DNA of 64,000 nt from assembly GCA_030063045.1 (NCBI GenBank), contig JAQSEB010000047.1, forward strand, positions 992,001-1,056,000. Reading direction: 5' to 3'. Positions 59,880 to 64,000 of this stretch are shown here, piece by piece. Under the pieces are notes generated by a model. It did no database searches and was not told the DNA's origin. It was given only the letters and a program-made list of their open reading frames with translations. A program made the position numbers and the translations under genes. Each line of letters begins with the position of its first letter. Within the stretch, counting starts at the first letter, position 1. Origin of the DNA: Pratylenchus scribneri. Its lineage: Eukaryota > Nematoda > Chromadorea > Rhabditida > Pratylenchidae.

Positions 59880-60650
59880 TGGAAACAAACGAAACACAAA
59901 TAGGCGGAATTATTCTAAACGAAAACACAAAACAGGCGAATTATTCTAAGCGAAAACACAAACAGGCGGAATTATTCTAAGCGAAAACACAAACAGGCGG
60001 AATTATTCTAAGCTAAAACACAAAAACAGGCGGAATTATTATAAGTGAAAACACAAACAGGCGGAATTATTCTAAGCGAAAACACAAACAGGCGGAATTA
60101 TTCTAAACGAAAACACAAACAGGCGGAACTATTCTAAGCGAAAACACAAACAGGCGGAATTATTCTACAGGCGGAATTATTCTAACTAAGCGAAAACACA
60201 AACAGGCGGAATTATTCTAAGCGAAAACACAAACAGGCGGAATTATATAAGCGAAAACACAAATCAGGTGGAATTTTTCTAAACGAAAACACAAATAGGC
60301 GGAATTATTCTAAGCGAAAACACAAACACGCGGAATTATTCTAAGCGAAAACACAAAACAGGCGGAATTATTCTAAGCGAAAACACAAAACAGGCGGAAT
60401 TATTCTAAGCGAAAACACAAACAGGCGGAATTATTCTAAGTGAAAACACAAACAGGCGGAATTATTCTAAGCGCAAACACAAAACAGGCGGAATTATTCT
60501 AAGCGAAAACACAAAGAGGCGGAATTATTCTAAGCGAAAACACAAATAGGCGGAATTATTTAGATGAAACACAACAGGCGGAATTATTCTAAGCGAAAGC
60601 ACAAAACAGGCGGAATTATTTTAATAAGTAAGCGAAAACACAATATGATT
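59880..60650 (+). repeat. Minisatellite array 4, 31-bp unit
   Basis: About 25 copies of AGGCGGAATTATTCTAAGCG followed by AAAACACAAAC, with small length variants (ATATAAGCG, TTTAGATG). Unit unrelated to arrays 1-3. First diverged units from about 59840. Confidence 0.93.
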
Positions 60651-62379
60651 AAATGAAATTAAAACAAAAATATGCGCTAATAGGAAGGGAAAAGCATAAA
60701 AGAGAGAAAGAATAAAGCACCACATGTGAAAGCTAACCAAAAGCCCGCGGGGGAGCGACAAACGTAAGAGAGGGCCACTCTTTCGAGAAGTGCTCTTTGG
60801 GGGAAATGCCGAGGCTATCCACCCCTTTTCCACTCTCTCCATCCCTGTGAACAACACTAGTAAATATTTTCAAAAGAAGCGGCCATATGGCCCCAGCTGA
60901 TTCTCTGTTTCATTGGTTTTTTGTTTGCTGCGTTCCCGAAGGCCATTTTCCCCTTCAATGGTTGCCGGCCTTTCCACACGTCCAACAATTCCCAACGTTC
61001 TCCCCTTCTATTTCGATGGCATTCTCCCAGCAATTAGCCAGCCGAGTGCCCAGCTTTTTCTTTGCTGTTTGTTCACTGCTCTGGAAATGGCATTTTGGCC
61101 TGAAGGGGCGGCACAAGGGTGCTTAAACCACAATAAGTGTTTTAGGCCTTAGTATTTGGGCCAATTCTTTCGGCTAAAAGATAAAAGGACAATGAATGTG
61201 TTGAAAAGATTGGATGGAATTTATGAAGTGGAAAAATATGAAATGATTGATGATTTTATTAGATTTAACAATCGACAGAAAATTAAAATCGTTGAGAATT
61301 TGTTGAAATTGGAAAAAAATTTTCGAATAATTTTTTATTGAGTTATGGGAAAAATGATCGTTGAATTCCCAAACCATATGGATATAGGAAAAGTTGAGGG
61401 AAAAGTAAATAAAAATAAATAAATGAAATAATTTTTCACAGAAAATGATCAATTGAAAAAGACTTTTTTCAATATTTCTTTCAATTGCCTTCAAATTTAA
61501 TTAATAAAACAATGACTGATTGATTGGAATTTTGGTAACTAATTTTCATTGACTTAAATGTGTCAACCAAGTCAAAGAAGAAAGTTAGCCTAGACTCTTG
61601 GGGCTAAAGGCTTAGAAACCTTGGGATTAAACCAGCTTTTAAGAAGAATTTATTCAATTATCCTTTCTACTATGGCTATTAAAATGAATTAAATGATTTT
61701 ATAGAAGTAAAAGCAAATACAACATGAATAAATATAATTGGAGTTCATTTGAAGCTTATCCTGAAAAAACGGATATTAAATAAGAGGCAATCTTTCTTTG
61801 AATTTTGAAATCATCCACATCAAATCGGAAAGTGTATTTTTAGTGGATTAAGCAAAGCGGTGGTGGCCACTCTCTTGGATATCTATTGTGCCGCCTCAAT
61901 TCCCCCTTTTGGCCACAGCACAGGTCCCAATTAATGGAGCCAAAGGAGGGGTCTCTCCATTAGCGGATTGGCCTCCCTCCTCCCTTTATGTCTCCAACAT
62001 TCCTCCTTTTCCCCTCCAATGGACCCCTCAACCTCCCAGGACTAATTACGCCCATATCCAATTACCCTCTGGCTCGGCGCAACAGCACCAAAGGAGGGTA
62101 TCACCCCCCTTTGGACTAATTGTCCCGCCCCAAAAGCCACACGGCCCCTTCTCCATCCATATATGGACAATGGTGCAAATGCCAAATCCCGCAATCCATT
62201 CCCCTTTGTTCTTTATAAAATTGGCGACCATTTAATCCATTAATAAATCCAATTAAATTAATTAGAAAATCACTTATTGATTCATCAGAATCCAGCCTCC
62301 AAATAAAAAATGTGATATCCTAAACGCCATTCATTTTAATCCAGAAATAGGACAATTGAGTAATACCGATTGAGTACCT
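60651..62379. other. Intergenic, no supported gene
   Basis: Open frames exist (60887-61126 and 61888-62235 plus; 61174-61494 minus) but lack ATG-supported starts, splice partners or recognisable features. C-rich block at 61890-62170. Confidence 0.35.
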
Positions 62380-62690
62380 ACGCCATTATTTTGGCAATTG
62401 CTCAACATTGGATCAACCATTTTGATAAGGCGATATACCATTCGAAAGCCCTAAATGTCCTTTAAAAAGTGGCCTTCTTAATCTTTTGAAAATTAAAATA
62501 ATTTATAAAATAAGTGGCTTTTCCTCTGTAAATTCTAATTTATTTTATTCAAAGCGAATAATTAAATTTAACAGGGTTAATTTAATAATAATTTATTGCC
62601 ACTTTTTAGAGAACACTTTGGACATTCAAATGGCTTTTAGCCTTCTATGATTGGTCATTGCCTCATTGAGTTAGAGCCAAAAATTCTTGC
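62380..62690. repeat. Foldback element, family A copy 10
   Basis: GCGATATACCATTCGAAAGC with CCTAAATGTCCTTTAAAAAG on the left; GCCACTTTTTAGAGAACACT and CATTGAGTTAGAGCCAAAAA on the right. Confidence 0.8.
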
Positions 62691-63359
62691 AAGCAACGGT
62701 ACTCAATTCTCCTTAACCAATTATATAATTTATTTACATACGAAATATATTTTAATGTAATTCTTTACAAATGGCCTATTTCTTATTTAATCCCATCTGT
62801 TGAATTCACCGAATTTGAGTGCCTTTCCATTTCCCCAAATAAGATGTGACCATTCAACCCACATTGAAAGGTGGCCATTTTCAAGGCACATAGTAGGCCG
62901 CTTTGATTTATGCCATGCGGCCAAAGCGCGCAATTTTGGGGGTCAAAAGGGCGATGGCCGCAATTAAAGCTTTTCCATTCCTCATTCCACCTCCACCTTT
63001 TCGCGGACAATGGGCGCAAATATATAAAATATAGAAAAAGGGAAGGAAATGCCCACTGGCACCTTTCACCCCCATCCATCCGGACACCTTTCCACATTTT
63101 CCACACTTCCTTTTGGCACTCGAAATTGGCCCATCAAAAGGAAGGTTGGGCCAATTATCAATGCAAAAGATTGGGTAGGGGCCAAATGAATTGAAAGTGG
63201 GAATGGGCCAGATGAAACAGAGGAGGGGGCCAATCTGCTTCTGCTCAATAATGGTTGAATTTAGAAGAATGAAAATTAGAAAACACACATTAAAAATGAA
63301 GACAAGTTTGAGGCCATTTTCCCTCTTGAATTTTCTTCTCTTAAATGATTAAAATTATT
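62691..63359. other. Intergenic, no supported gene
   Basis: Frames of up to 126 codons on the minus strand (62783-63288) overlap one another and an opposite-strand frame, with no recognised domain. Confidence 0.35.
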
Positions 63360-63915
63360 GTATGCTTGTTCCCATTATATTTTGACAATCTTTCGCTTTT
63401 CTATTTCCTTGATGTATTAAATTAACACATTTAATTGTTACCAATTTTATTTCTACAAGGCTTCAGTCTAATTCACAAGGCTTTGGACATTAATTTTTAA
63501 ACTTTGGTAATTGTTTAATGTTATTTAATTATTTCAAACTTGGCAACATTCATTTCTATCTAGTAGGCATTCAAATCAAATTTAATACAGTTAATTAACG
63601 ACGAGGCCACATTTTTCCCGGATTTTATTTCATATTTATATCTTCACTGATGAAATGATTAAAAATTTTGTTTCCCTCCCTCATTAGATATATATTATTT
63701 ATTGAGAATCTTTCGCTTTTCCAAAGCACTCTACAAATTGTGTTTTTCATTAATTTTAATTTTGACTTTCCTTCGAGGCTTCAAGCCATTTCAATATATT
63801 GGCTATTAATTTTTAATGTTTAATTTATTTAATTATTTTAAAACTGGCGACATTACTACAATCTCTGCCTGCGGGCATTCAAAATCAAATTTGGCACAAT
63901 TAAAAACAAGGCAAT
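63360..63915. repeat. Tandem duplication, two diverged units of about 290 bp
   Basis: Unit 1 about 63360-63610 and unit 2 about 63655-63915 share in order: ATGATTAAAATT.TTG, ATATTATTT/ATATTTTGA, CAATCTTTCGCTTTTC, CGAGGCTTCA/CAAGGCTTCAG, TATTAATTTTTAA, TTTAATTATTT.AAACTGGC, ACATTCATTTC/ACATTACTAC, GGCATTCAAATCAAATTT, and end in AACGACGAGGCC/AAAACAAGGC. Confidence 0.65.
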
Positions 63916-64000
63916 AATTAAATGAATGAATGCATGCTTGTGGGGAGGAATCCCCCATCCAAAGAAGTCAATTTGTGGCCACCGCACCAAATGGCCCTTA

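Noticed and set aside
61888..62235. Pro-rich 115-codon ORF
   Set aside because: No ATG near its start, C-rich low complexity, no exon partner.

Overview
This is a 64 kb piece of an AT-rich eukaryotic nuclear genome, almost certainly from a nematode. Every recognisable gene is split by many short introns. Two long genes belong to the patched-related (PTR) membrane-protein family that is expanded in nematodes. Six introns start with GC instead of GT, and inverted-repeat elements and minisatellites fill introns and gaps. The frequent GC-AG introns fit a tylenchid such as a cyst nematode, but that placement is inference. No rRNA, tRNA, CRISPR or bacterial operon was seen.

I rebuilt gene models by hand from splice sites and reading phase. 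Left to right: a Rab27-type GTPase (minus, 1-805, 3' end outside the window); a single-pass membrane protein with a MANSC-like cysteine module (minus, 4118-6788); a CDC42 small effector with a CRIB motif (plus, 13444-13927); a rhodopsin-class neuropeptide-Y/F-like GPCR in ten exons (minus, 16055-21079); a small secreted basic protein (plus, 25566-25925, tentative); an unrecognised type II membrane protein in ten exons (plus, 26214-30017); a tentative two-exon unknown (plus, 31344-32502); PTR gene 1 in 15 exons (plus, 35648-44304); PTR gene 2 in 22 exons (minus, 45102-55786), tail to tail with PTR gene 1; and a 63-residue one-pass membrane micropeptide in two exons (minus, 58821-59129).

The rest is rich in repeats. 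One roughly 300-bp foldback family (here A) has about ten copies, and a second (B, 320-360 bp) has four. There are several one-off foldbacks, one with telomere-like G-rich filling. Three minisatellite arrays share a 26-34 bp unit family, and two of these also share flanking sequence in opposite orientation. A fourth array has an unrelated 31-bp unit. Shorter dispersed elements (F, G, H) sit mainly in the PTR introns.

The genes do not form a pathway. Rab27 (dense-core vesicle docking) and the peptide GPCR both belong to peptide signalling. The PTR pair probably acts in cuticle, sterol or lipid handling. All gene identities are by recognition of motifs, not database search.
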